64,000 nt of DNA from Burkholderia sp. GTDB taxonomy: Bacteria > Pseudomonadota > Gammaproteobacteria > Burkholderiales > Burkholderiaceae. The translations under genes and the position numbers were made by a program. Location: contig JAIRVP010000077.1 in the NCBI GenBank assembly GCA_031253835.1, forward strand, positions 1 through 64,000, read 5' to 3'. The notes beneath the pieces are model-generated. The model had not been told where the DNA came from and did not search any database. It saw only the letters and a program-made list of their open reading frames with translations. Of this stretch, positions 50,454 through 58,693 are shown piece by piece. How positions within the stretch are numbered: position 1 is the stretch's first letter; every line of letters begins with the position of its first letter.

Positions 50454-52616
50454 TCACCAGTAGTAGCGGAGCTTCTGCGCCCACGGGCTGCCCGGATAGG
50501 CGGTCTTCAGCGTGTCGAACCAGCGCTTGCGCGTGTTCTTCGGCACCTCCTTGCCGCCGCATTCGTTGCTGCCCGACGGCGCATAGCACTTGATCGCGCG
50601 GTAGAACGCGTACGCGCGATCGTTCGGGTTCGCCTGCGCATCGGCCATCACCGTCACGTAGCTCGCCATCCGCTCGTACGGCTTGCCCGCGAACTGCGAC
50701 GGCGCGTTGCCGAGGGTCGGCGGCGGCGTGCTCGCAGGCGGCGTGTAACGCACCCACGGCGCCGCATCGCCTTCGACGTTGGTCGTCGGCGGATTGAGGC
50801 GCACGAAATCGGCGAGACAGTTCAACCCTTTCGCGTCGGCGGGATTCTGCTGGAGTGTCGTCGCGATGTCGCGCGCGGACGGGCACGTATAGCCGTCGTC
50901 TTTCCGCGGGCCGGCCGCGATGAACGGCTTCAGCGGATCGGCCGGCGTGCCGGACACCAGCGCGGTGTCGGCGATGAACTCCGCGTAGTGCGAGCGCGTG
51001 AGTTCCTTGTACAGCAGCGTGTACAGCGCGGTGTCGCGCAGCGCGCCGCCGGCCGCCGGGTTTTGCGCCTGCGCGCGCAGCAGGTCCGCATTGGCCGCGC
51101 GTCGCAGCAGGACCGCGCGAATCGCGGCGTTCTGCACGAGCGAATCGTCGGCGAACGCGTCGTTGACGAGCCCGGCCTGCTCCAGGTTGATCGCGAGCGC
51201 GAGTTCCAGCGCTTCACGCTGGAAGCGGAATTTCGCGAGCGGGATCAGGTCGCGCCACAGCTGGCGTGCCTTGTCGTTCTGGCCGCTGTCCTCCAGCGCG
51301 AACGCGCGCAGCGCCTGCTGGCTCAGGCCGAAGTAGTCGAGCGGCGCGGCGGGCGTCTGCGGCAGCAAGTCGAGCGCGGCATCGGGCTTGTGCCCGATCT
51401 GCACATACCAGGTCGCGAGCAGATAATCGTAGAGCACGGGCGCGTTCGCGAAGCGCGGCTTCTGCGCCTGCAGCTCGTCGAGCGTGATCGGCTTGCTGCT
51501 GCTCGAATCGCTGCTGTCCGACACGCGCATGCGCATCAGGTCGACGGTCGCGAGGACGGTCGGCGACTGGATCTGGCGTGCGTCGAATTCCGGTCCGAAC
51601 AGCAGCTTGCTGTCGAGTTCGTTCGCCAGTTGCATCAGCGGCACGTTCGACGTCGCCGGCGACCAGCGCGCGAGCGCGTGCCCGTAAAGGTCGGCTTGCT
51701 GCGCGACGTTCCCGCCGAGCCATGCGACACGCCGCAACAGCCCCGTCGCGGACACCGCATAACGCCCCTGCGGATACACCTTCAGGTAGGTACGGAATAC
51801 CGTATTCGCGGCGTCGAGCGACACCTTCGTCACGCGCGCGCGCGTCGGCGTCGGGCTGTCGTGGTCGAATACGTTGGCCTGCGCGGCGTTCAGCTGCGCG
51901 CGCCCGGCCATGTAGAGCCCGGTTTCCTTCAGCCACGGGTTCGTACTGTGCGAAGCCTTCGCGAACGACTGGGTCGCGGTGAGGAAGTCGGCGCGGTAGA
52001 ACGCGTTCGTGCCGTCGAGGTACGCGGCGAACTGCTGGCCGAGCGGTGACTTGACCGGCGGCTTCGTCCACGCGGCGCTTGCGCCGCCGGCGGCGCAGGT
52101 CTGCTGCGCGATGTCGGTCCGCGCGGCGCGCAGGCGCGTGGCCTCGTCGGCGGGCAGGCCGCCGGCGCCGGTCAGTGCATCGTTGAACGCATCGGCGCCC
52201 GCGTTCATGCTGCGGCAGATGCTGCCTTCGCCGTCGGCGTACCGGTTCGACGACGCATCGGCGTCCGACGTGTCGCCGGTCTTCTCGGGCGTCTTCTGGC
52301 CGATATCGATCCATCCGGAGAAATCCATCGGGAACGGCACGATGATCTGATTGATCCGGTCTTTCGCCGGGATGGTTTTCGGGTCCGGAAACACCTGCGC
52401 GACCCTGGCGCTGTCGACCATCAGCAGCATCGCGTTGACGCGCGTGTCGTTGGCGGGGCTCAGCATCGGCAGGTTCGCGCACGAATAGCCGGGTTGCCGG
52501 AGCGTGGTCGGCGCAAAGCAGCCGTCGTCGCCGCTGGCATGGGCGGCCGGAGTCCAGAGCAGGCTGGCCGCCAGCGCGGCGAACAGGTTTCGGTGCAGCA
52601 ATGGGTTGCTTGGCAT
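50454..52616 (-). CDS. Large periplasmic helical-repeat protein
   Basis: This 720-residue protein has a signal peptide ending WTPAAHA near residue 27. The mature protein is Ala-rich and mostly helical. Segments such as GTNAFYRADFLTATQSFAKASHS, NPWLKETGLYMAGRAQLNAAQ and the closing KRWFDTLKTAYPGSPWAQKLRYYW look like tetratricopeptide repeats, as in outer-membrane lipoprotein assembly or YbgF-like proteins. Six or more Cys residues suggest disulfides. No enzymatic motif was seen. It is the first gene of a two-gene operon with the DUF3142 protein and may be its envelope partner. Confidence 0.75.
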   Translation of the reverse strand: MPSNPLLHRNLFAALAASLLWTPAAHASGDDGCFAPTTLRQPGYSCANLPMLSPANDTRVNAMLLMVDSARVAQVFPDPKTIPAKDRINQIIVPFPMDFSGWIDIGQKTPEKTGDTSDADASSNRYADGEGSICRSMNAGADAFNDALTGAGGLPADEATRLRAARTDIAQQTCAAGGASAAWTKPPVKSPLGQQFAAYLDGTNAFYRADFLTATQSFAKASHSTNPWLKETGLYMAGRAQLNAAQANVFDHDSPTPTRARVTKVSLDAANTVFRTYLKVYPQGRYAVSATGLLRRVAWLGGNVAQQADLYGHALARWSPATSNVPLMQLANELDSKLLFGPEFDARQIQSPTVLATVDLMRMRVSDSSDSSSSKPITLDELQAQKPRFANAPVLYDYLLATWYVQIGHKPDAALDLLPQTPAAPLDYFGLSQQALRAFALEDSGQNDKARQLWRDLIPLAKFRFQREALELALAINLEQAGLVNDAFADDSLVQNAAIRAVLLRRAANADLLRAQAQNPAAGGALRDTALYTLLYKELTRSHYAEFIADTALVSGTPADPLKPFIAAGPRKDDGYTCPSARDIATTLQQNPADAKGLNCLADFVRLNPPTTNVEGDAAPWVRYTPPASTPPPTLGNAPSQFAGKPYERMASYVTVMADAQANPNDRAYAFYRAIKCYAPSGSNECGGKEVPKNTRKRWFDTLKTAYPGSPWAQKLRYYW

Positions 52617-53047
52617 TTTTCTTGTGCTGGGTAGGGGCCGCGACGGCCGGGTCTCTCAGGCGGGGCGCTTCGCCCCGGCGCGTATCGTACCGCACGCGCC
52701 GGCCGGCCGGTCGCGCCGATCGGCGCCGGGCGAAATGGAAGTCCACTCAGTGTGGACGCAACGCCACCTTGAATCCGGACTGCCTGAATTAAGATGCAGC
52801 CGGCAGTGACGGACATCCGACGATAGACGACCTGTCGTCGTTCGCGCTGCCCGACGGGGGGCGGTCTGCCGAAAGCGGCGTTCGCATCGATCCGCACGAC
52901 GGAATCGATCATGACGGGGGCGCGAACGGATGCCGGTTTCCATGCCTGTTCAATAGTATTGCTTATCAATTGTCCGGGCGATGCGATGCGTTGTTTCGGC
53001 GAACGGCAGACGAGTGCGCGCCGGCAAATGAAAACAAGAGGATTCCG
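52617..53047. other. Divergent intergenic region, 431 bases
   Basis: There is no gene here. CGGGGCG-CTT-CGCCCCG forms a 7-bp hairpin at 52661-52677, and GTCCAC-TCAGT-GTGGAC a dyad at 52741-52757. An AT-rich patch at 52945-52972 probably holds the lipoprotein promoter, though no clean -35/-10 pair was found. Confidence 0.4.
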
Positions 53048-54565
53048 ATGAAACCCATTACATGGATGGTCATGGCAGCCGCGCTCGCGCTGACTGCATG
53101 CGGCGGCGACGACGTCTCGCCCAACGGCGGCGCGTCGCTGTCGACACCGAACAATCCCGGCTCGCCTTCCGGCTCGACCTCGCCCGGCGGCGGCGCGAGT
53201 GGTGGTTCGAGCGGCGGCCCGACGGGCGGCGGCACCACGCAGCCGCAGGCCGGCTGGTCGACGGCCGCCGCGGTCGACGGCAAGGGGCCGGAGGGCGATC
53301 CCAGCGTGACGATCGACGCGAGCGGCAACGCGCTTGCGACCTGGATGACCAATGGCCCGGCCGGCGCGAACGGCAACGAGATGTGGGGCGCGCGCTACGT
53401 CGCGGGCTCGGGCTGGGGCAGCGCGACAAGGCTCGACACGGGCGACGGTTCGCATTCGATGAACACGACGAGCTCGAGCCCGCCGCAACTGGTCGGCAAC
53501 GCGAGCGGGCAGGCCGTCGCGTTCTGGACCGAATGGATGCCGGGCCCCAACACGTACGCGCTGTGGGCGCGCCCGTACAGCCCGGCCGGCGGATGGGGCG
53601 CGGCATTCGAACTGGTGCCGGACGTGACGGGTTCGACCTATTCGGCCGGGATCGACAGCCAGGGCAACGCGCTCGTCGCGTGGACGCAGTCGATCAGCCT
53701 GCTCGATACGCGGATTGCCTGGTCGCGCTACACGCAGGCCGGACAGTGGTCGCCGGCGGCGGTGATCCAGATGCCGGTGCAGAGCGGGCCGGGCGCGGTG
53801 ACCGGCGACACCGACAACGTGCGGCCGATGATCTCGGTCCTGGCGTCGGGCCGTGCCGTGCTTGCGTGGCGGCAGACCAACCATACGCACTCGGCGCTGT
53901 GGACGGCCACGTACGACGCGACCAATGGCTGGACCGACGTCAATCAGGCCGTGTCGAACACGAGCCTGTTCACGACGATCATCTCGCCGGTGGCCGGCAT
54001 GGACGCGAAGGGCAACATCACGCTGCTGTGGGGGGAAATCGACGTGACGGGCGGGAAGATCTATACCGCCACGATGTCGCAGCGCTATGTGTCCGGCACC
54101 GGATGGCAGCCCGCGCAGCCCGTTTCGCCGGCGATCGTCGAGCCGACGGGGTTCATCGCGACGCCGATGCTGACCGTCAACGACAACGGCGTGGCCGCCG
54201 CGATGTGGGCGGAGGGCGGCGCGGCGCTGCAGGTGAGCGTGTCCGATGCCAGCGGGAACTGGGGGCCGCTGCAACGGCTGACGGAACACCTGAACGGTGC
54301 GGCAGGCCAGTATCCGCCGCTCGTGATCGATGCGGCCGGCACCGTGACGGCCGCATGGCAGGACACCGGCTTGCCGGGTGCGTCGGCCGTCATCGCGGCC
54401 AGCTACCGGAAGGGCGCGTGGAGCGCGTCGACGGTGGCGGCTCAAAGCGCGTCGTGGCTGGCGCTGGCCGTCAACGCGACGGGGGCGATGGCGCTCGCGT
54501 GGCTGTCGTATGTCCCGAGCATCGGCAGCCAGGTGCAGGCGAGTTTCTATACGCCGGGCGCGTAA
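53048..54565 (+). CDS. Repeat-built lipoprotein, probable beta-propeller
   Basis: This 505-residue protein has the lipobox ALTACGG, so Cys18 should be lipidated. Residues 24-75 are a Gly/Ser/Pro/Thr-rich linker, and the rest is built of about eight repeats of 45-60 residues. Each repeat carries an 'A-x-G-x-A-x-x-x-W' strand: ASGNALATW, ASGQAVAFW, SQGNALVAW, ASGRAVLAW, AKGNITLLW, DNGVAAAMW, AAGTVTAAW and ATGAMALAW. This periodicity suggests a seven- or eight-bladed propeller exposed in the envelope. The start at 53048 has AGAGGA upstream; earlier in-frame codons would hide the lipoprotein signal. Function unknown. Confidence 0.82.
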   Translation: MKPITWMVMAAALALTACGGDDVSPNGGASLSTPNNPGSPSGSTSPGGGASGGSSGGPTGGGTTQPQAGWSTAAAVDGKGPEGDPSVTIDASGNALATWMTNGPAGANGNEMWGARYVAGSGWGSATRLDTGDGSHSMNTTSSSPPQLVGNASGQAVAFWTEWMPGPNTYALWARPYSPAGGWGAAFELVPDVTGSTYSAGIDSQGNALVAWTQSISLLDTRIAWSRYTQAGQWSPAAVIQMPVQSGPGAVTGDTDNVRPMISVLASGRAVLAWRQTNHTHSALWTATYDATNGWTDVNQAVSNTSLFTTIISPVAGMDAKGNITLLWGEIDVTGGKIYTATMSQRYVSGTGWQPAQPVSPAIVEPTGFIATPMLTVNDNGVAAAMWAEGGAALQVSVSDASGNWGPLQRLTEHLNGAAGQYPPLVIDAAGTVTAAWQDTGLPGASAVIAASYRKGAWSASTVAAQSASWLALAVNATGAMALAWLSYVPSIGSQVQASFYTPGA

Positions 54566-54645
54566 CGGGTTCGGTTACCGCGGTACGGTGTTCATGATTC
54601 CGGGGCCCACGCCGATCGATCGGCCGACGTACAACAACTGGGAAT

Positions 54646-54699
54646 GCCATCCGCAACGCGGATGGCCGCGACGACGACGGCGCCCGTCACCGGGCGCCG
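54646..54699 (+). terminator. Twin hairpins after the lipoprotein gene
   Basis: GCCATCCGC/GCGGATGGC with loop AAC (54646-54666) and CGGCGCCCG/CGGGCGCCG with loop TCAC (54678-54699) are both perfect 9-bp stems. They separate the lipoprotein from the AraC gene promoter. Confidence 0.55.
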
Positions 54700-54735
54700 G
54701 TCGACCGCTTGAGTGGACGATATGCCGCGCGGGCC

Positions 54736-54763
54736 TTGCGCCGGCGCAATTTGGTCCGATAAT
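54736..54763 (+). promoter_or_regulatory. Candidate sigma-70 promoter of AraC gene
   Basis: TTGCGC (54736-54741) and GATAAT (54758-54763), 16 bases apart, end 46 bases before the AraC-type ATG. Confidence 0.5.
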
Positions 54764-54809
54764 CGACGAACCGATTCCTCCTTTTCCACCGGTTCGATAA
54801 AAAACTGTC

Positions 54810-55862
54810 ATGGATCAAGCGGCATTCGTCCCTGTTTTCAAATTTCGCACGATCGACTATCCCGAGCCGGACCGGTTCCACGTCTGGGTCAAGGACATGC
54901 TGTGCGATTACCGGCTCGACGACGACGGCGGGCTTGGCCCGTTCGACGCCGAGGCGAGCGGCGCGGCACTCGGCCCGCTGATCCTGTCGGGTCGGCAATG
55001 GCGCTCGCGCGCGCCGACCTATACGGTGCGCCGGACGCCGCGTCGGATCCGGCTCGACGGGCAGGATTCGATCCGTTTCACGCTGCTCCTCGGCGGGCGG
55101 CTCGCGAGTCATACCGGTGGCCCCGAACTGGTCAAGCGCGCCGGCGACGTGTTCGTCTACGACGTCGCGCAGATCAACGACTGCCGGGTCGACGCCGGCG
55201 ACGTAATCAGCCTCGTCGTGCCCCGATACCTGTTGCCGAGCCATGCAGCGCAGGCGCACGGCCAGACGCTGACGAGCGGCGTGGGCCGCCTGGTCGGCGA
55301 CCAGATGCTGTCGCTGTTCCGGAACCTGCCGAACCTGCGCACGCACGAGGTGCCGAGCATCGTCCAGTCGATGCTGTTGCTGCTGGCCGCGGCCGTTGCG
55401 CCGACCGCGCAGGCGTTGAACGACGCACGCGGCCCGATCGACCACGCGCTGGTCGACCGCGTCCGGCGCTACATCGACCGGCATCTGCTGGAACCGGACC
55501 TCACGCCCGAGCGGATCTGCCGCGACATCGGCGTGTCGCGCGCGCGGCTCTACCAGCTGTTCAACGAAGAGGGCGGCGTGATGCGGCAGATCACGCGCAG
55601 GCGCCTGCGCCACGCGTACCACGTGCTCGGCGATCCGCAGCGACGGCACCAGCGCATTGCCGAGATCGCGTGGGCGCACGGGTTCTCCGACGAGAAGTAT
55701 TTCCACCGGTTGTTCAAGGCGGAGTTCGGCCATACGCCGAAGGAAACGCTCGAGCATGCGGCCGCACCGGTGCTGCTGCCTTGCGACGCGGCCGACGCGC
55801 GATGGGCCGACGGCGGCCGGCTGGCGGGGTGGACGTTGCCGTTCGGCGTGCTCACCCACTGA
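54810..55862 (+). CDS. AraC family regulator with AraC-binding-like domain
   Basis: The protein has 350 residues. The N-terminal half (about 40-160) is the cupin-like 'AraC-binding-like' domain with FTLLLGGRLASHTGG and AGDVFVYDVAQ. The C-terminal helix-turn-helix pair (about 235-335) contains LTPERICRDIGVSRARLYQLFNEEGGVMRQITRRRL and AWAHGFSDEKYFHRLFKAEFGHTPKE, an NphR/FeaR-like pattern. It has its own promoter and terminators on the upstream side and meets the nuclease-like gene tail to tail. No obvious adjacent target. Confidence 0.9.
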   Translation: MDQAAFVPVFKFRTIDYPEPDRFHVWVKDMLCDYRLDDDGGLGPFDAEASGAALGPLILSGRQWRSRAPTYTVRRTPRRIRLDGQDSIRFTLLLGGRLASHTGGPELVKRAGDVFVYDVAQINDCRVDAGDVISLVVPRYLLPSHAAQAHGQTLTSGVGRLVGDQMLSLFRNLPNLRTHEVPSIVQSMLLLLAAAVAPTAQALNDARGPIDHALVDRVRRYIDRHLLEPDLTPERICRDIGVSRARLYQLFNEEGGVMRQITRRRLRHAYHVLGDPQRRHQRIAEIAWAHGFSDEKYFHRLFKAEFGHTPKETLEHAAAPVLLPCDAADARWADGGRLAGWTLPFGVLTH

Positions 55863-55883
55863 GCGCGCGGTGGCGCTCGCCGG

Positions 55884-57299
55884 TCACGCGCACACGCTGC
55901 TCGCGATGTCTCCGTCATCGGCATCGCCGATCGCGGCCCGCAGGTCGTCGATCGCGACCATCAGTTCGCGCACCTGCCGCAACGACGGATACTGATGCAG
56001 CACGGCGTGCCATTGCGGCAGTGTCAGCAGCGCATGCCAGATGACGCCGAGGCCGTCCGGGGCGGCATCCGGCTGCTGCTGCGCGAGCGCGCTCGCGTAT
56101 TCGAGGCTCGCCTGCGCCGACAGCAACTGCATCCGGCTTGCCGCGCCCAGCAGGCGCGGCGTCGTGTCCGCAGAAGCGTCGCAGCAATAGAGCACTTCCC
56201 GTTGCAACGCGGCGGCGTCGGTCGTCAGCGCGCGCAGCGACGCGCCCTGCACGCGCACCGTGCCCTGGTGCGTCTCGAACGCATAGACCGTGTCCGGTTC
56301 GGCCTGCGCCAGCAGGTTCAGGCCGCGCAGCAGCCGCGGCAAATCGGTCGTCGCGGCATCGGCCGACGCCTTCGCCTCGACGAGGAAGCGGACGTTCCAT
56401 GCGGACGCCGCGTCGTCGCTGCGCGCGCGTTCGAGCAGGATCGCGTCCCATTCGGTCTTTGCGCGATCGTGGCGGCCGGGGATCGATGACGGCACGCGCA
56501 TCGACGTGACGACCCGGTAGGTCCGCTGCCCGTCCACCGCATCGAGCCTGCCGGCCAGCGCGTCGAGCGCCTGCGCCGCCAGCGCCTCGACGGCCGCGCC
56601 GCGCTGCTGGGACGCGACGCCCTGCGCGACCGCGATCGTGCTGCCTTCGAGCGGCCCCTGGCGGACCCACAGCGCGCGGTAGCGACGGACGTCGTCGTCC
56701 GATGCCAGCACGTCGACGCGCAACATGCGTTCGAGCGCGGGGCTGTCCTTCAGCTTGACGATGTCCTGCTCGAACGCGGTATCGGTCGCCATGTCGGGCA
56801 GCGCGAGCAGGTGCTGCAGCGTCGCATGAAGATCGGCCCACGACGCGGCGGTTGCGGCCGCATGCAGTCGCGCGAGCGCGTCGCGTTGCCACGTCTGCGC
56901 GCTGCGTTCGAGTTTGGCCGGGTGCGCGATCGCATTGACGGCCGAGTACAGCGCGCGCCGGTCCTGCTCGGCGTGCGCGGACAGCGATGCATATTCGCGC
57001 ACGCTCGGCGCATCGTGCCGCAGGACCGACGCCTGAAAGGACGGATCGCCGGAGCGAGGGTCCATCGCGTCGCGGATCATCTGCGCGAGTGCATCGATGA
57101 AGCGCTGCCGCAATGCCGCGCCGGGCATCTGGCCGTCCGTGCGCATCCGGCGCGCTTCCTCGATCACGATCGCCAGCGCGGTGGCCGGATTCGTGGCGTC
57201 GGTCAGCGACGACGTGCCGTCGAGCGGCGGCAGCCGGTAGCGGCGAGCGACGATGCGCAGGGTTTCGTCGAGCAGGGCGGGAAGCGGTGTCAGCGACAT
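55884..57299 (-). CDS. PD-(D/E)XK nuclease-fold-like protein of unknown function
   Basis: This 471-residue cytoplasmic protein was not recognised as a named family. The first 230 residues are helical. The C-terminal part has QQRGAAVEALAAQAL (Glu238), then KTEWDAILLER (Asp285), then NVRFLVEAKAS (Glu308-Ala-Lys310), followed by a helix. The E...D...ExK order with 22 residues between Asp285 and Glu308 matches the PD-(D/E)XK restriction-endonuclease fold. It stands alone, with no methylase or helicase nearby. The Met at 57299 gives MSLTPLPALLDETLRIVARR; upstream codons look non-coding. Confidence 0.7.
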   Translation of the reverse strand: MSLTPLPALLDETLRIVARRYRLPPLDGTSSLTDATNPATALAIVIEEARRMRTDGQMPGAALRQRFIDALAQMIRDAMDPRSGDPSFQASVLRHDAPSVREYASLSAHAEQDRRALYSAVNAIAHPAKLERSAQTWQRDALARLHAAATAASWADLHATLQHLLALPDMATDTAFEQDIVKLKDSPALERMLRVDVLASDDDVRRYRALWVRQGPLEGSTIAVAQGVASQQRGAAVEALAAQALDALAGRLDAVDGQRTYRVVTSMRVPSSIPGRHDRAKTEWDAILLERARSDDAASAWNVRFLVEAKASADAATTDLPRLLRGLNLLAQAEPDTVYAFETHQGTVRVQGASLRALTTDAAALQREVLYCCDASADTTPRLLGAASRMQLLSAQASLEYASALAQQQPDAAPDGLGVIWHALLTLPQWHAVLHQYPSLRQVRELMVAIDDLRAAIGDADDGDIASSVCA

Positions 57300-57588
57300 G
57301 GCGGGCCTGGGCGTGAAGGCGGTTCGCGTGCGTCGACGGGCAGCCCGGCGCGCGTGATGATGTGCAACGTTATCATGGCGGCGCGCAGCGGATGGATCGC
57401 GGAACTGCCGCGGCAGCGCACGATGCGACAGCACACGGCGTCAGTTGCGTCGGACGTCTTGGGTCAGTGCCTGCCTATCTGCGCGTACCGATCGGCATCG
57501 GCATGACTGGGGCTCGCGTGCGTCGTCGCCGGCGTGGCCGCGATGACGTTGCCGTCGCGCAAGCCCGGACCGCCACGCCGCGCGCGGA

Positions 57589-58350
57589 TCACGCCGTCAA
57601 CGTCACCGACAGGCTGCCGAGCGCGCCGAAGCGGACCGTCAGCGCATCGCCGAGCGGTACGTCGATCGCGCCCGCGTACGAACCGGTCGTCACGATCTGC
57701 CCGGCGCGCACCGCATCGCCGCGCGACGCGAGGAAATTGACGAGCCACACCAGCGGCTGCAGCGGATCGCCGTCCGGATGGCGGCCGTCGATCGTGCGGT
57801 TCAGCGCGCCTTCGAACGACAGCGCCAGGGTGGCGAGCGGCACGTTCAGCCCGTCGGGCACGACGGGGCCGACGCACAGTCCCTGGTTGAATTGCCCGTC
57901 GGCCAGCAGCTCGAACTTCGATGCGCGCGCCGGCTCCGCATAGCGGCAGCCGAGCACCTCGAGCACGATCCGCACTTCGCGGATCGCCGCGCGCACGTCG
58001 CTTTCCTCATAGGGCTGCGCGCGCGCGGGCAGGTCGCGATCGAGCACGAACGCGATTTCCGGTTCGATCCGCACGATCGGCCCGCCGACGACGCGGTACG
58101 GCGCATCGGCTTCGCGGATCGTCGACGCGAAGATCGGCGCGAGGATCACGCGGTCGGGCGGCGGCAGCGCGCATTTCCATCCGCCGACGGGTTCGCCGAG
58201 CAGGTCGGCCACGCGCTGCTGGATCGCGAGCGCGGTGTCGACGTCGTGAGGGCGCAGCGCATCGGGCAACAGCGGGCCGGGCGTGCCGGCATGGCGGGCG
58301 GCGACGAGATGCTGGGCGGCGCCGTCCACGCGTTCGGTAGTCGTTGTCAT
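57589..58350 (-). CDS. 2-keto-4-pentenoate hydratase-family protein
   Basis: This 253-residue protein has the FAH/MhpD fold. GGWKCALPPPDRVILAPIFASTI is the N-terminal substrate loop. RIEPEIAFVLDRDL carries the metal-binding Glu-x-Glu pair, and KFELLADGQFNQGLCVGP a later conserved segment. MhpD-type enzymes hydrate 2-hydroxy-2,4-dienoates in meta-cleavage pathways, but no other pathway gene is nearby. The ATG at 58350 begins MTTTTERVDGAAQHLVAARHAG. It is divergent from the sugar transport operon. Confidence 0.84.
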   Translation of the reverse strand: MTTTTERVDGAAQHLVAARHAGTPGPLLPDALRPHDVDTALAIQQRVADLLGEPVGGWKCALPPPDRVILAPIFASTIREADAPYRVVGGPIVRIEPEIAFVLDRDLPARAQPYEESDVRAAIREVRIVLEVLGCRYAEPARASKFELLADGQFNQGLCVGPVVPDGLNVPLATLALSFEGALNRTIDGRHPDGDPLQPLVWLVNFLASRGDAVRAGQIVTTGSYAGAIDVPLGDALTVRFGALGSLSVTLTA

Positions 58351-58522
58351 GTCGGTTGAGCGAGTTGAAAGTGGGGCCGGCAAAAAAGGGCCGGACGAAA
58401 GTCGCATGGTCGATGATAGCGCCTTCGGCGCGACGGCCGCTCGATCCGGGGGCGAACGGGCGGCTCGCGGCCGTCGCGGCCTCCCTCGGGATATCCCCTA
58501 GACGATCGTTTCATGCCGGCGC

Positions 58523-58569
58523 TTGCACGCCGGGCAGGTTGTGCGACACAATAGGGAAAGCGCTTTCCC
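58523..58569 (+). promoter_or_regulatory. Promoter and perfect LacI-type operator of the sugar operon
   Basis: TTGCAC (58523-58528) and CACAAT (58547-58552), 18 bases apart, are followed at once by the perfect 16-bp palindrome GGGAAAGCGCTTTCCC (58554-58569). The central GCGC and GAAAG arms are those of LacI/GalR-family operators, and the position over the start point fits repression. The rest of the 58351-58693 interval holds no gene. Confidence 0.75.
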
Positions 58570-58693
58570 AAATGAATCGGACGACGGGAAACGCGGGCGT
58601 CCTGCGCGACGGAGCGCGGCCGCATGCCGCGCAGCCGGACGCCGCACGCCACTGGCCGGACGCAACGATTCGACAACAACGTGGAGACAGCAG

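Noticed and set aside
52970..53047. In-frame N-terminal extension of the repeat lipoprotein
   Set aside because: It would place 26 polar residues before an obvious lipoprotein signal peptide; the ATG at 53048 has its own ribosome site.
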